From Archilochus colubris (Eukaryota > Chordata > Aves > Apodiformes > Trochilidae): a stretch of 64,000 nt of DNA. Where the stretch lies: positions 35,211,093 through 35,275,092 of the forward strand of contig CM041091.1 of NCBI GenBank assembly GCA_023079485.1. Reading direction: 5' to 3'. The position numbers and the translations under genes are program-made. Below are positions 13,473 through 25,478 of this stretch, piece after piece (positions within the stretch are counted from its first letter, which is position 1; every line of letters begins with the position of its first letter). Below the pieces are notes generated by a model. The model was not told the origin of the DNA. It did no database searches and worked only from the letters and a program-made list of their open reading frames with translations.

Positions 13473-16244
13473 AATGGCAGCTTCACATGAATGAAAATAG
13501 ACATTAGCAATGACAAGACTGGAGTAGTTGGATGTTGTTTTTGCAGTCTCTGGTCTTGGATCCACCAGCTCCCAGGAGAGCAAGTTGTTCCATCGAGGGC
13601 TGGAGGTTGAGCAGCAAAGCTCCAGGAGCAGGGTACCCACTGTCTCCTGGGGACAGGGCAAAGTTCCCTTCCAGCTTAAGCTTAGGACCCCAGACCCAAT
13701 GTCTTGCCCAGGGAAGACTGACAGATTTGTCATCTTCCTATGTTTCCTCCTGCTGATGATCAGCACAGATAAATCTGCTCCCTCAGCAAACTAAAACACC
13801 TCTTCTGGTTCTTAGCTTATTTTATTTATATCTGTTGCATCTGGACATCACACTGCATCCCCCTTTGGAGGACAAAGCACTCTCAGCTAGGCAGAAAAGT
13901 GCTGGTGCCCTGAGGAACAGCTGACAAACATTAAACCTATACCAAATCTGGGGAAATCCAATTACCTTTGACTGGCTAATGATGTTGCAGAAAGTTCTGC
14001 AGTGAGAAAACCAAAATACTGCTATGGACTTGTGGCACTGAGCAGAGCAGCAAGGAGACAGATAAGAACACCAGGCTTTTTCACAAATGGAAGAAAAGCC
14101 CCCACGTCATTCCCAGAGCCTTGCAGGGAAATGGCCATGAACAGGGACACTGGGGACCTCCCCCTTGCTGACACCATCCCAACAGCACGGTGGGAACTGG
14201 ACTTCCTGCTACTCTGTGCCTTGGCTTTCTCCTTGAAGGAAGTCCCTGGTGGAAGGATTTACACATGTCTATGTTAATATAAACAGAGAGTGGAAAATGA
14301 AGTTTGTACTAAATGGAAAGAAAGTTTTCCAAATATGCTGTTTGTTCAGCCTTATCTAAATTACCAGCCACACTTGGCCATCCAAGAAAAGTCTGGGAGA
14401 GAGAGCTGAGTGGTGTGCATTCACAGGACGTTGAGGAGTTCAGTGCTGCACTTAGATAAAACCTATTGAGATCAATTATATGGGATTAGACAAATAAACT
14501 GCTTTCCTGCTCTAGAGGGGCTGGGTGTTCTAATCATTAGGATGAAGAGAAAAAAAACAAACAAGAAAAACCCAACAAAACAGCTAAAAAGGAAGGCTGT
14601 ACCAGTCCTTCATCCATCCCTTGTCCATCTCTAACAAGTATTATTTCCAGACAGTTAAGAATGTGTTTTATGACAAAGATGACTCTGAGAGGAAATACCT
14701 GTAAGCATCAGCTTCTTGTTCCTCCAATGGACTTGGATACCTCAGAAGGTGCTTGGGCATGTGGTTCATGGAGCTCCTTGTTCTTGCTGGTTTCAGTTTA
14801 TATTTATGCCTATCAGCAGGACCCTGGGGGCTGCTGTGGGGCTGGAGACCCCCCAGCCAGGAGGGCCCCGCTGAGGGGCTGCTGTTGGGGCCCCTCCAGC
14901 CATGTCATGTTTCTTCTGTGGCCTCATGGCTTGTGGTTTCCCTCCCTGTCCAGTACCCAGTGGTGCTGCAAACACCGGATACTCAGACAGCCAGTTACAC
15001 AGCCCAATTGGGGTTAAAAAAATTGAATTTTTTTATTTATTTGTTTCTGGAAAACTGAAAGGCAATTTTTGTCAGAGAAGAAATCTTTTCCATGATCATC
15101 AAATTTTCTGCCAGAGGCAAGTGCTGTATCTGTAGGAAGTGAGGTTCAGCCAGCTGCGCTGTTTGATTTGGGTTTTTTCCAGGTCCATTTTACAAGTTTT
15201 CTAAACTTTTGACCAATTCCAAAATTGACTGAAGTGTATGAACCAACTGCAGGTCTCCCTGAGGAGAGGAGCAGGGAGTCTCACAGGGAGGAGCACAGCC
15301 AGGAGGGACCCTGAGGACAGCAGACTCCATGGATGCACAGACAGACAGCAGCTCAGCCCCTGTCTGCACTCAGCATCCCAGGCCCAGTCCTCAGGCCAGG
15401 GGGACAGCCTGGTCTTGACCTACTTTTCTGTTTCTTGGTCTGCCAAAGGGCTGCGGATTAACGAGGTGATAATTTGGACTCCCAGGTATCGCGGCCAAGC
15501 CTCAGCGTGACGAACAGAAAGTGAAGCACTGAACTATTTATGTTCCAGGTCCCACAGCTATTTTTAATACAGCTTCAGAGACCTGCTGCATTATCCTTCC
15601 TCTTTAGCGTCTTCTTCTTTTCTTAAACTCATTTTCCCTGCCCTTTCTTTATCTTTGGATCAATTTATACCATCCTTTTTATCATGGTCTAATCAGAACA
15701 CACTTTACGATTTTAGATAAATGTAGTCATGGTAATTTTCCACTCCATTTAGGTCAAGTCAGGATGAAACAATTTTTTTAAAATCTTATCTAGTAACCAC
15801 CAGAAATGGCTCCTTGTTAAACTATCTGTTCCCTTGCTTTTCTAACATTATTAGATTTTAATGTCAAGTGTCAGTCTCCTTCTTGTTTTTTTTTTAAGGA
15901 AGTAGGTTCTGTTCTGCAAGTCAACCTGTAAACCCTGGAAAGAAATTCAGGGCATCCTTTTTCTCTCACCACAACTTTCCCTCCCCCCTATCCCACCAGC
16001 ACAGCTGTCCAGTGATCCATTCTAGGCCATGGCATGATGGGTTGGGGAGGGGATGAAGAGGTGGATGAGGAGCCCCCATGTCACAGCCTGAGCACTGGTG
16101 GGGTCACACCACTGGGGCTGTGGGTGTGTTGCAGAACCCTGCCCAGGGTTCTGCTGACTTTCTGCAGCTGACAGAAAACTGGTTCACTTCTCTGAAGCAC
16201 TTTGAGCAGGACTCCTGTTATCTTTGCATGACATACACTGTCTG

Positions 16245-16282
16245 AGCTTTAATAATATTACCCATAATAATATTATTCAGCT
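16245..16282. repeat. AT-rich hairpin
   Basis: AATAATATTA (16251-16260) and TAATATTATT (16268-16277) are exact reverse complements around a 7-base loop. An outer AGCT/AGCT pairing (16245-16248 with 16279-16282) extends the stem after a small internal loop. It could be a cruciform-prone site; no RNA class is implied. Confidence 0.5.
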
Positions 16283-18560
16283 GCAAGCAAGCTAGCAGAA
16301 TGTTAACAATCTTTTCATTTGGTATCGTATAATTTCACAAACACTTCCATGCCAGACTGCCATATTTATGTGTTATCCTCTCTCTGAGAGCAGGATGGAT
16401 TCTGGCTTTGAAATGCAAACATCAGTCCTGGTGTCCTTCTTCCCTGGCAAAGGTTAAAAACACATTTACTGTGCTGCTCCTGGCTGGTTGGAGAAGGGCA
16501 GGAGATGGGGAGGGCTCTATCACCCTGCAGGTCCCAGCTCAGGAGCAGCAGCTGCACCCCTGGGGTTACCTTGGCCCCTTGGGGTCAGTTGATGTTTTGT
16601 GTGCGCCTGGGTGGGTTCACTGAGTGTTGTAGCTGCTGGCAAAGATTTGTATGAGCCTTCTGAACCTGTGTGAAGTGAGGACAAGAGTGTTTGGGATCAA
16701 CGTTATTTTAAAACCTTAGGGTAACTACCGTAGTTCAAGACTTTAAACCTGAAACTGGGCAGCAGGGCCTGGGGACCCTCTGCGGGGGGCCTGAGTCCTT
16801 GGGTGCTGATGGACCTCTGGGTGAGGGATGATGAGCCAAAATGTGGATTTCAGAGAGATGGGAGAGCAGCCAGGCCAAGGGGCTAAAACTGCAGTGAGTG
16901 TTTGAGATGCTGAAATTTTGAGATGGTGTCCATAGGGCTCATCATATTCTGTCACACCATCTCTCTTCTGTGGAGCATGTACATGAACTCCTCTAGAATA
17001 AAACGCAACGTGTGCTTCCCAGTAGTTTGCAGAGTTTAAATTGTGAGGATTATGCTATGGATGTTGCTGCTTATTAATTGGAGGTGGCAGCACAAGCTAG
17101 TACTAAGAGTGCAAAAATCAAAGGGAAGCACAGGAAATTGCTTGATGATACCTCTGTTGGGCTCTAACAGATGCCAAACCTCAGCCTGAAAAGTTTGACC
17201 TGTGTAATTTTTAATTTCAAAATTAAACTGGAGAAGGGCAGACTGCCTAGTCATCCACCTCATGTTTTGCACTGGGTTATCTAAGGCACTTCAGGACACC
17301 TCAGTGCCACAACCCCCTCTTTTTGAGGAGCCACCATCCATTACAGGAGGAGGTGACACAAGTACTGCTCAGGTTAACCCAGCAGCAGCCCCTCAAAGAC
17401 CACCAGGGCTGCTTACAATTCACAACGCTGCCCTTTTCCTTAAGGCTTGTTTTAAAATGCCCTTTGACTTCTGAGGGATGAGAGGGGAATGGTTTGTTTG
17501 GTTTCTTTTAAGCTTTCTTCTGGGTACAAGTAAGGAAGTAAACAGTCTTTAAAGAAATGAACATTATCAAGAATATGGTGCTCTAATTATAATTACATAA
17601 CTCGTATTTCAATTTGATGAGAATATTAAAAGGATTCCTGGGAGAATTTTGAACAGTCTAAAAGTGCATCAGCATAAAACCCAATAAACCTTGCTGTCTT
17701 TTAGAGGACATTTCTTTAAAGGGCCAGGTTCAGCTGCCAGAGCTGCAGTCTGAGTAGAAGTACTGTTTCCTCAAACTCCCTAAAAGATAAACTAACCTTC
17801 ACAGTAGGATTTTCTCCCATCTATGCAATGCAGCAGGGATAGTTTTTACTGTTGTCAAGGCTGGAATTCAGAGGACTGTGTGAGTGGATGCAATGCATAA
17901 ATATTTTCAGTGCATGCCGTGTATGTATTTATAGCCCTTAAGAATAGAAGATGGATGTGAGCTGAGGGAGAACTGTCCGGGCAGGCAGGAGCATTTGGTG
18001 ATCTCTGTGGCTGTTTCAGAGGGGCTTTGCAGGGCAGGAAAGTTACCAGGCTGCTCCCCCTTTAAATTCTTGAGCTGCTGGGTGGGTTTGAGTCTCAGCA
18101 GTGGTGCAAAGCTGGGCAGAGCCAAAGCCACAAGAGGAGGGATTTTATAAAACTGCCTCTCTCTAGAGCTGAGCTTCCAACTGTGCAGCTGTCCCTGTGC
18201 CCCCTGTGTGTGTCTCCTACCCAGGGCACAGATCACAGTGCTGCCAGGGGCAGGGGGAGATTGCCCTGACCCCCTCCATGGGCAGCACTGAGAATACACA
18301 CTGCTTCTCACTGCGAGCAAATGTTAAGTGAAACCAGCTCTTATCCCTCTGTTTATTCAGAAGTTTCCCAGCCTTTCTCCCCTCTGATTTCTAAATACAG
18401 CCTGTAGGAAAAAGTGCCTGTGCTCCCTGGAGACAGGGAGGGGGCAGAGAGTCCCCGCAGACAGGGGTTGCGGTCCCTCAGCTCTTTCCACCCCCTTAGT
18501 CTCTTCACCCCCTTGGTCCTTGGGGGGATCCAGGGCATCCCGCACATGGTGTCAGGGCTT

Positions 18561-19184
18561 ATAGAATCATAGAATGGGCTGGGTTGGAAGGGACCTCAGA
18601 GATCATCAAGTCCAACTCTTGAACCACTACTGCTGCAGTTACTAGACCATGCCACTGAGTGCCACATCCAGTCTCTTTTTAAATATCTCCAGACACGGAG
18701 AATCCACTACTTCCCTGGGCAGCCCATTCCAATGTCTGATCACCCTCTCCAGAAAGAAATTCTTTCTAACATCCAACCTAAACCTCCCCTGGCACAACTT
18801 GAGACCCTGCCCTCTTGTCTTGCTGAGAGTTGCCTGGGAAAAGAGCCCAACCCCCCCCTGGCTCCAACCTCCTTTCAGGGAGTTGGAGAGAGTGATGAGG
18901 TCTCCCCTGAGCCTCCTCTTCTCCAGCCTCAACACCCCCAGCTCCCTCAGCCCTTCCTCACAGCAATTCTGCTGGATCCCTTCACACCCTCCTTGCTCTT
19001 CTCTGGACCTGCTCCAGCACCTCAATCTCCTTCCTGAGCTGAGGGGCCCAGAACTGGACACAGGACTCAAGGTGTGGCCTCACCAGTGCTGAGTACAGGG
19101 GCAGAATCCCTTCCCTGGACCTGCTGGCCACGCTGTTCCTTATGCAGGCCAGGATGCCATTGGCCTTCTTGGCTACCTGGGCAC
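18561..19184 (-). mobile_element. CR1 LINE, 5'-truncated copy
   Basis: Read on the minus strand this is the 3' end of a chicken-repeat-1 non-LTR retrotransposon. The plus strand begins ATAGAATCATAGAAT, the complement of the ATTCTATG 3' repeat. It continues with the typical CR1 tail complement (GGGTTGGAAGGGACCTCAGAG, TCATCAAGTCCAACTC). Minus-strand translation gives the C-terminal region of the CR1 polyprotein in two frames: [23 protein letters not shown] residues near 19070-19140, and [20 protein letters not shown] near 18725-18790. The frame break between them shows it is dead. About 620 bases remain of a multi-kilobase element, the usual 5' truncation. Similarity fades at about 19184. Confidence 0.93.
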
Positions 19185-22100
19185 TTATGGGTAAGGAAAA
19201 GTCCAAGGGACATGAAGGAAGCTCTTCCTAGCAAATTGCTACTATTTGGGAAATGTCCTGGCCCCATAATTGATGTTTTCTGGCTGCAAAGCAAAGGCTC
19301 ACACAACTTTCTGTAGCTGTGCCAAGCCTTCTATGCAAATCTGTTTGTTCAAGTTTCCTCTGTTTTCTCTCCCGAGGTTTTCCAGGCTCTTTCAGCCCAC
19401 ACTTAGCTCAAAAATGAGGAAAAACCCAACACTGTGGTATTCATCCCAAGGATGGGTGACAACAAGCAAAACATATTTAGCAAATGGGGAGCACTGGTGA
19501 CAGCACGTATGGCTTGGGCAAACGGGGGCTTCTTCACTGCACCCTCCTGGGACCCATGGAGTCTTTCCACCGTGCTGGGCTAGTAGCTGTTTTTTCTCAT
19601 GGTGGGGCAAATCCTGAGTGATGAAGAGCACTCTTGCCTGAGAGAATGTGATTTAGATTAGCTATTTTTAGCTGGATCTAGAGGGAGTTGAGGAGGAGAG
19701 CATCTTCCAGGAGATAGAGAATACCATGGTCTATCAGGCATGATAAAATAGGAGCTGATGCTTCCTATTACACTTAATTCACCTCAATGATAGAACAAAA
19801 CCAAAGTTGCACTAAGTATGTTCTTTTGGAATAAATGTGTAGTGCTGAAGATTGTCCACATTAAAGTGCAGTGATGCTTGAGCTAGAAATCAGCTTTGGT
19901 GCAGTTTGTGACTCCTTGCAAGGAGATGGGCATTGTTTCAGAGGGGATCTCACTTTGCTCTCCTTTTTCAGTACAGCTTGTCCTGTGTCTGTTTCCTGAT
20001 GTTCACAAGCACTGCGGTGTATTAGAACATCCAGGAAAACTTTTTGTTAGACTCTACATGGGAACACAGTCTGTTGCTTGTCTTAAATCAGGCAATTTCA
20101 CCAACAGGACACCAGATCACCCTGTCCAGACTGCCAGAGTCTGGCATTAATTTCTGTTGTACTAGAAATCCAGTTAAAGCTGAGGTCACCATGGGTCACA
20201 GCAAACACCACCAGTCTGCAATGCTCTTGGAGAGCAGCACAGTGCCTGTTTGGGCCATCCCTCCCCTGCCCAGAGAAGGAGAGCCCTCCAGCTCCTGGGA
20301 TGCCCCTCTGCAGCTCCTGGTGGGCAGGAGGAACCAGCAGCACGGAGCTATGGTTTGCACAGCTCCAACCGGTTCTGCGGGGAAGCTGAGAGCTGGGATG
20401 GCACTGGTTCAGCTGCCAAGTCATGACTCATTATTTCCCTTGGCTTTCCTCTCTTTTCCCTTCAGTTACGTTATTTATCAGCTGGAGGCAGACATCCAAG
20501 TGGGGTTGCCACCCTCCCCTCCCTGCAGGCCAGGCTCTCCAGGGGTGCCTGTGCTCAGCCTGTCTCTCTGCAGGTCCATGGGGGGGGGGTCATTCCCCCT
20601 GCACCCTAGGGCCCCTTTGGCTGCCCTATGGTCCCAGCCCCACCTCTGGCATCCCTGGAGCCAGGTGTCCTTCTCTATGTGCTGCTGGTTCTTGGCATTT
20701 CATTGGATTTCAGGGGGAGAAGTAGTCATTGGGTTGGTGCTGGTTTCCTAACGCGGAGTGACCTCTTCACTCACAGGGCAAGGACAGAGACCTCTTCCCT
20801 GAGTCCTAGGGGGAGGCTGCAAAGCCCCTCATCTTGGCTTCTGGGACACACAGAGCATCACCAGGCACTTGAAAAGCATTGAGCTGTATTTTAAAGCCCC
20901 TAATCCCTAGTTGACCCATGAGAGCTGCTATTGTTGAACACCTGCAGGGCATGCGACTCTGATCTACCCACTCCCCCTCTGCTCCTGGCCATGCCACCAG
21001 GTGCTGGAGGTGATTTCATCATGAGGGAACACAGAATGAATTCTCCACCATGCTCCTAGGCTGTGCACTCAGGACAGGTGTTGTGTGACTCCTGCATGTC
21101 TTGGGTTAGACTGCGACCTAAGGGCTCCTTTGAGTTTGGGTGAAGATGACTGTGTTGGCATTTCTCATTTTCAATTTTTCTTTTCTTGGACGCCAGCTTC
21201 TGATGAGGCTGAAACAATCACTACTGTCCCAAAAGAGCACATTGTACTCAAATGCCAGAGGGACTTATGCCAGAGAAAGAGTCACAGTTTGTTTCCACAG
21301 TTCTTCAAAGATTCATACATAAATTCTGTAGAGATTTTCCAAAAAAAAAAAAAAAGTGAATGGATGATCATGTGGAGAAGATGCCGAGTGGCAGAAGTAG
21401 CCAACAGCTACAGAAAAGACTTCTGAGTGCCTTGTGTTATACTTCTTTCTGTAAACTGGGGACCAGACAGTTTTAGTTCTTCACAGTAAGAGCAATGGTT
21501 ACTTCCCATTCCAACAATCTTTCCTCTCATCTCTTCTTGTATTTTTTTCCACTGTACATTGTCTGTTATGGCTGGCAAAATACATTATTTACTTCTTGGC
21601 TACTAATTTTGGGCCATAGGGATTCCTAAGAGGTCACCAGCCAAGAGCTGCTCTTAAATGGTGATGTTTCAGCCATGCTGCATGCTCATTGCACAGATCT
21701 CTAAAGCTCAGTCCAAGTCATAAATACTTACTGACAGACTTGGAGAAAGTAGCTGTAGGGTTTAGGACCTGTGCAGGAGGACGTAACTGGTCTTACTTTG
21801 ACAGTACCAAATACCCCATCTCCAGGATCCTGAGAAACCTCAGAATTAAAGATTGAAAAGGAAATCCTCCAACTTAGAGCGTTTCCCTAAAACATCAACA
21901 TTAACCTTTCTAGGATAGGAAACAGAGAAGATATGCTTTATACTTGGAGAGAGGAGACTGGGTCCGCTTATATGTCACTGTGCAAGTTCTCCTGGAGAAG
22001 GGAAAGCTGGCTCAGACGTGGACAAATATCCATCCCAGCTGCCCTTGAAGAGCTCTCAGTGTGTCCATGGCTCTGTAGGGTGAGCAACCTCCAGCCATGT

Positions 22101-22460
22101 AGCTGCTCTTCGCACTTGCTTCCCTATTGCTCTTCCCAAAGGGAAATATTATTTATCAAGGCAGAAAAGCATTATTTGAAAATAATGGCTTGGATGAATT
22201 AGGTTTCCTCTATATGCTTGATTTATTTTCCCTAGATAATGTAACAGGAACAAGCTCTTGCCAGGGTATTTTATATACTCTTAAGAAGTGCCAGTGCTTA
22301 AAGGGATGGTATGAATGTTAAAAGCCTACCTCCATCTGAGAATTTTGCAGTTAGCTTTGCTGCAAAAAGCAAAAGTATCTTTTGCCTTGAATAAAACTAG
22401 CATGAGAGAGATTCTATTTAACTCTCCTGACATCCCGTTATGTTCCAGCAATCACCACAG

Positions 22461-22482
22461 AAAAAAAAAAAAAAAAAAAAAA
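22461..22482 (+). repeat. Poly(A) tract of 22
   Basis: Uninterrupted run of 22 A. There is no recognisable retrogene or SINE body immediately upstream, so I treat it as a simple repeat. It will be length-variable and error-prone in sequencing. Confidence 0.8.
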
Positions 22483-22561
22483 GCCCAAACTGCACAGTTT
22501 GCAGAGAAACTTAGTAGGCTGCATTGTTCTCCAAATGGTCTTGAATTGTTTGTCTTTTAAT

Positions 22562-22600
22562 AACCACTTTTCAAGCTGGCAGCAGCTCTTAAAAGTGGTT
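22562..22600. other. Compact hairpin with 10-bp stem
   Basis: AACCACTTTT (22562-22571) pairs perfectly with AAAAGTGGTT (22591-22600). Inside, AGCTG (22574-22578) pairs with CAGCT (22583-22587) around a 4-base loop, giving 15 pairs in 39 bases with one small internal loop. It is too short for a typical pre-miRNA. It might act as a structured RNA element or be chance. Confidence 0.5.
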
Positions 22601-25439
22601 TTGGATTAAAAAGGAAGGAAGACATGCCAGGACTTCATGTTTCTAATTATGCTCCCAGAGAGCCTTCAAATGACATTCATAAATTTATATCCAAAACAGC
22701 CAATTCTCTTGCTGCTCACACTGTTTTTATTCTGATACAAATCCATTCCCTTTAATGGTGCAATTACTGATTTTAACAGGCTGATGTAAGAGGAGAAAGA
22801 GACCCAGAGGTGGTCTCTAGCTCAGTTCTTTTCCTGGGTTTCAAACAGCTCCTGAAGGAAGAAAATCAAATTAGTTAAAATGAGAACAAAAAGTCACCGG
22901 TGTTGGAAAAAAAGATTGGAGATGCCCCTCCATTGTTCATCCTTCAGCCCCCAAGGTGGGCACTGGGCTTTCAGAAGCCAAAGTGCTCCTGGGGGGTGGG
23001 GATGCTCCTCTGCAGGTCCCAGGGTCAGCAGCTTTCCATCAGCTGCCTGAAAAGAGAGAAGGATCCCCTGGTCCAGGCCAGGCTGGGAACCCAGCAGAGG
23101 TACCTGCATCTGTTTGGGCAAGAGGTTATTCTGAATAATTGTCTGTATTTACAGTTAAGGGAATTGTGTCCTCATATCAACTTTTCTTCTGATTATTGTA
23201 TTTAGAACAGATGGAGTTACTCCATCTCTTGTTCTTCCTAGCTGTCTGCTTCCACATCTTAGAGCAGAGGGAAGAAAAGAGCAGTGCTGCCATCCCTACT
23301 CCTGCCTGTACCTCTTGCAGGCAGTCTCCTGCCTGAGCCCACCAGAGCTGTGGTGGTGTGGTGAGCCAAGCTGCTGCCCACAGTCTCCTCCAGATACTGC
23401 ACTAGCAAGTGTAGTGCACAGCTCAGATAATGAATAAACTTTTAAAAGTTATTTACAAGGTTTTATATTTGTTAATTTTATTGCTATTGTAGTATTTGAA
23501 GTAGTCTGAGGTGGAAAATCCTGTTGGCAGGAAGCTGCTTTTGCAATTGCACCTCACCAAACTATGCTTAACATTTATTGTGAGGCTTTGGCCAGTCTGC
23601 ATTTATGAATAGAAATCACACACTTGGTTTCAAGGCTTCTCCTGACAGTGTGCTTCCCAGTAACTCTGCCTCCTTCTAGGGAAAAGCTCTTACTCCAAAT
23701 AAACCAGCTCTGTAATGGTAGTGGGAGAGAGAGAGGAAGAAAAAGTTAACTCTTTAGAGAACTTGAAATTCAACAGGAGAGGTTTTCACCTTGGCATGTT
23801 CTCTTGCTCTCTAGCAACGCATCCACATGGGAAGTCTCTATAGGTGCCCCAGCACATCTCCTCACTGTTCCTGCAGTGCTGGGAAGAGCCATCTCATCAA
23901 GCCTCTGGGTCTGCCACTATTGCCAGCACAATTTTTATATTATTCTAGGGATAAAAATTACTCAGGTTTTAAAGCTTGAGGTGGCATGAAATTAACTTTG
24001 TTCTTAGACAGCTTTTTTACAGTATGAAAATGCATTGCTTCAATCTCAGTAACAGTGTGAAATACAGTAATCTCAGAAAATTCTCTGGTTTGGTAACTAG
24101 CAGCCAGTCACAGGTTTTGGTCTGTAAAAAGTGCACTATATAAAACATAAGTTAAATGCATGTTTCTTTTTTGTGCCACCAAGTTAAGTGATGCTTCCAA
24201 ATATGTCTTTGAAAACCAAACCACATAAGAAGGGCACTAACTTCTTGGTGCCGTGATGCCATGGAATGGTTGCAGGTGGCCCCTGTTTGAGGAGCCCCAC
24301 AGCTATGCCATGTTGTGGCAACTGCAAAAGCAGCATTTGCTGAGGGAGCTTTGCATTCTCTAAAAACGTCACACCATGGGGCTCTGGGGTCCATGCCAGA
24401 GTCTGGAGTGCTGCCTTCCAGCTGCAAGGTAATACAGTACACACAGCACACATGGAAGTTTTTGTGGCTGCACAATGCTACACAGCTGCCCAGGTGTGCT
24501 GAGGTGAGCTGCAGCATAAGCTCTGTAGTATTTCCCTGAGCAGCCTCTGGAGCAAGGCTGCTGCCATCAAAGCTCTGGCTTGGTGCTGCAGGAAGCACTG
24601 GGTCTGATTTTGCAGAGCATAAGGGCTCACAGCCTTTCAGCACACTGGGCACAGCAGCCTTTCCTTCTGCTAGCATGGAAATTGTTCTGATGGCTCAGCA
24701 GGCCATTTCAGAAGGAAATATCTGCAGCAATTCTGCAGAAATGTGATGTAAATGCACCAGAAGTGAAATCTGTGCCAAACTAATTCCTCACCCTGGAATG
24801 GTAATGTGTGAGTGCTTCAGCTAAAATTTAAGCCCAGATTGCTGGCAGGGTGCACCTGTGGCACAACCTGTTGGGTTATGCTTGATAGATGAAGAGGCTG
24901 CCAGGGCCTCAGGAGCAGCTGATCTGCCTCCAGTCAGAGTCAGGGGCAAAGAGGGAGCTCTGCTGCCCATCCCCTGCCCCAGACACCCTTGTGGTGCTCA
25001 GGTGAACCACCCTTCTACCTACTGCTTTTGACACAAACAGCATCTGAGCTGGCTCCAGAATGCCCAGCAGTGAGGAGTTGTGAGCCACTGAGATCACCTG
25101 TATGGCTTCTGCTTTCTTTGGCTGGAAAAATTTAAAATATTAAATAGAAGATATAACTTACAGAGGGCTCCTGGCTGTGCACCAGTGTTAACCTTTGCGT
25201 ACATAGGCAGGTGTAGTGTGACTAAGACATACACCATGCAACACTCAGCTGATGTGAATGTTTGCAAATAGGCAACAGTAAAGGAAAACCAGTGCTGACT
25301 AATGAAACAGTCATTCAGAATCAAAACAAACATTTGTGAATGCTGTTTGAAGCCATATATTGTCTCCTCTATGGCTTGGCTAAATAGTTAATCATTGGCA
25401 CACTGTTCGGCTATAGTACTGTAAATAAAACGGTGCAAC

Positions 25440-25478
25440 TGAACCTGAACAGTTCATTGACATTTGCTGTCAGGTTCA
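25440..25478. other. Bulged 12-bp hairpin
   Basis: TGAACCTGA (25440-25448) pairs with TCAGGTTCA (25470-25478). After a single bulged A at 25449, CAG (25450-25452) pairs with CTG (25467-25469), closing a 14-base loop. TTCATTG occurs twice in the same segment. There is no known RNA family I can name. Confidence 0.45.

Larger units (their letters stand above)
8541..18560. other. Intergenic DNA, no gene recognised
   Basis: About 10 kb of mixed-composition sequence without a supportable exon or RNA gene. The longest open frames (such as minus strand 8429-9076) lack conserved-domain character. Small features noted: A16 at 9852-9867, an RFX X-box-like GTTGCTATGGCAGC at 13459-13472, an AAAC-rich stretch near 14551-14580, and an AT-rich hairpin at 16245-16282. 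Confidence 0.6.

Noticed and set aside
17400..17408. CTCF-like core CCACCAGGG (also CCACCAGAGG at 43796-43805)
   Set aside because: Only the short left half of the motif matches; the downstream bases do not fit the consensus.
20044..20751. 235-codon plus-strand frame
   Set aside because: No domain pattern, no promoter or splice support, and simple G10 sequence inside it. Taken as a chance opening.
23398..23418. Small inverted repeat TGCACTA/TAGTGCA
   Set aside because: A 7-bp stem alone is expected by chance several times in 64 kb.
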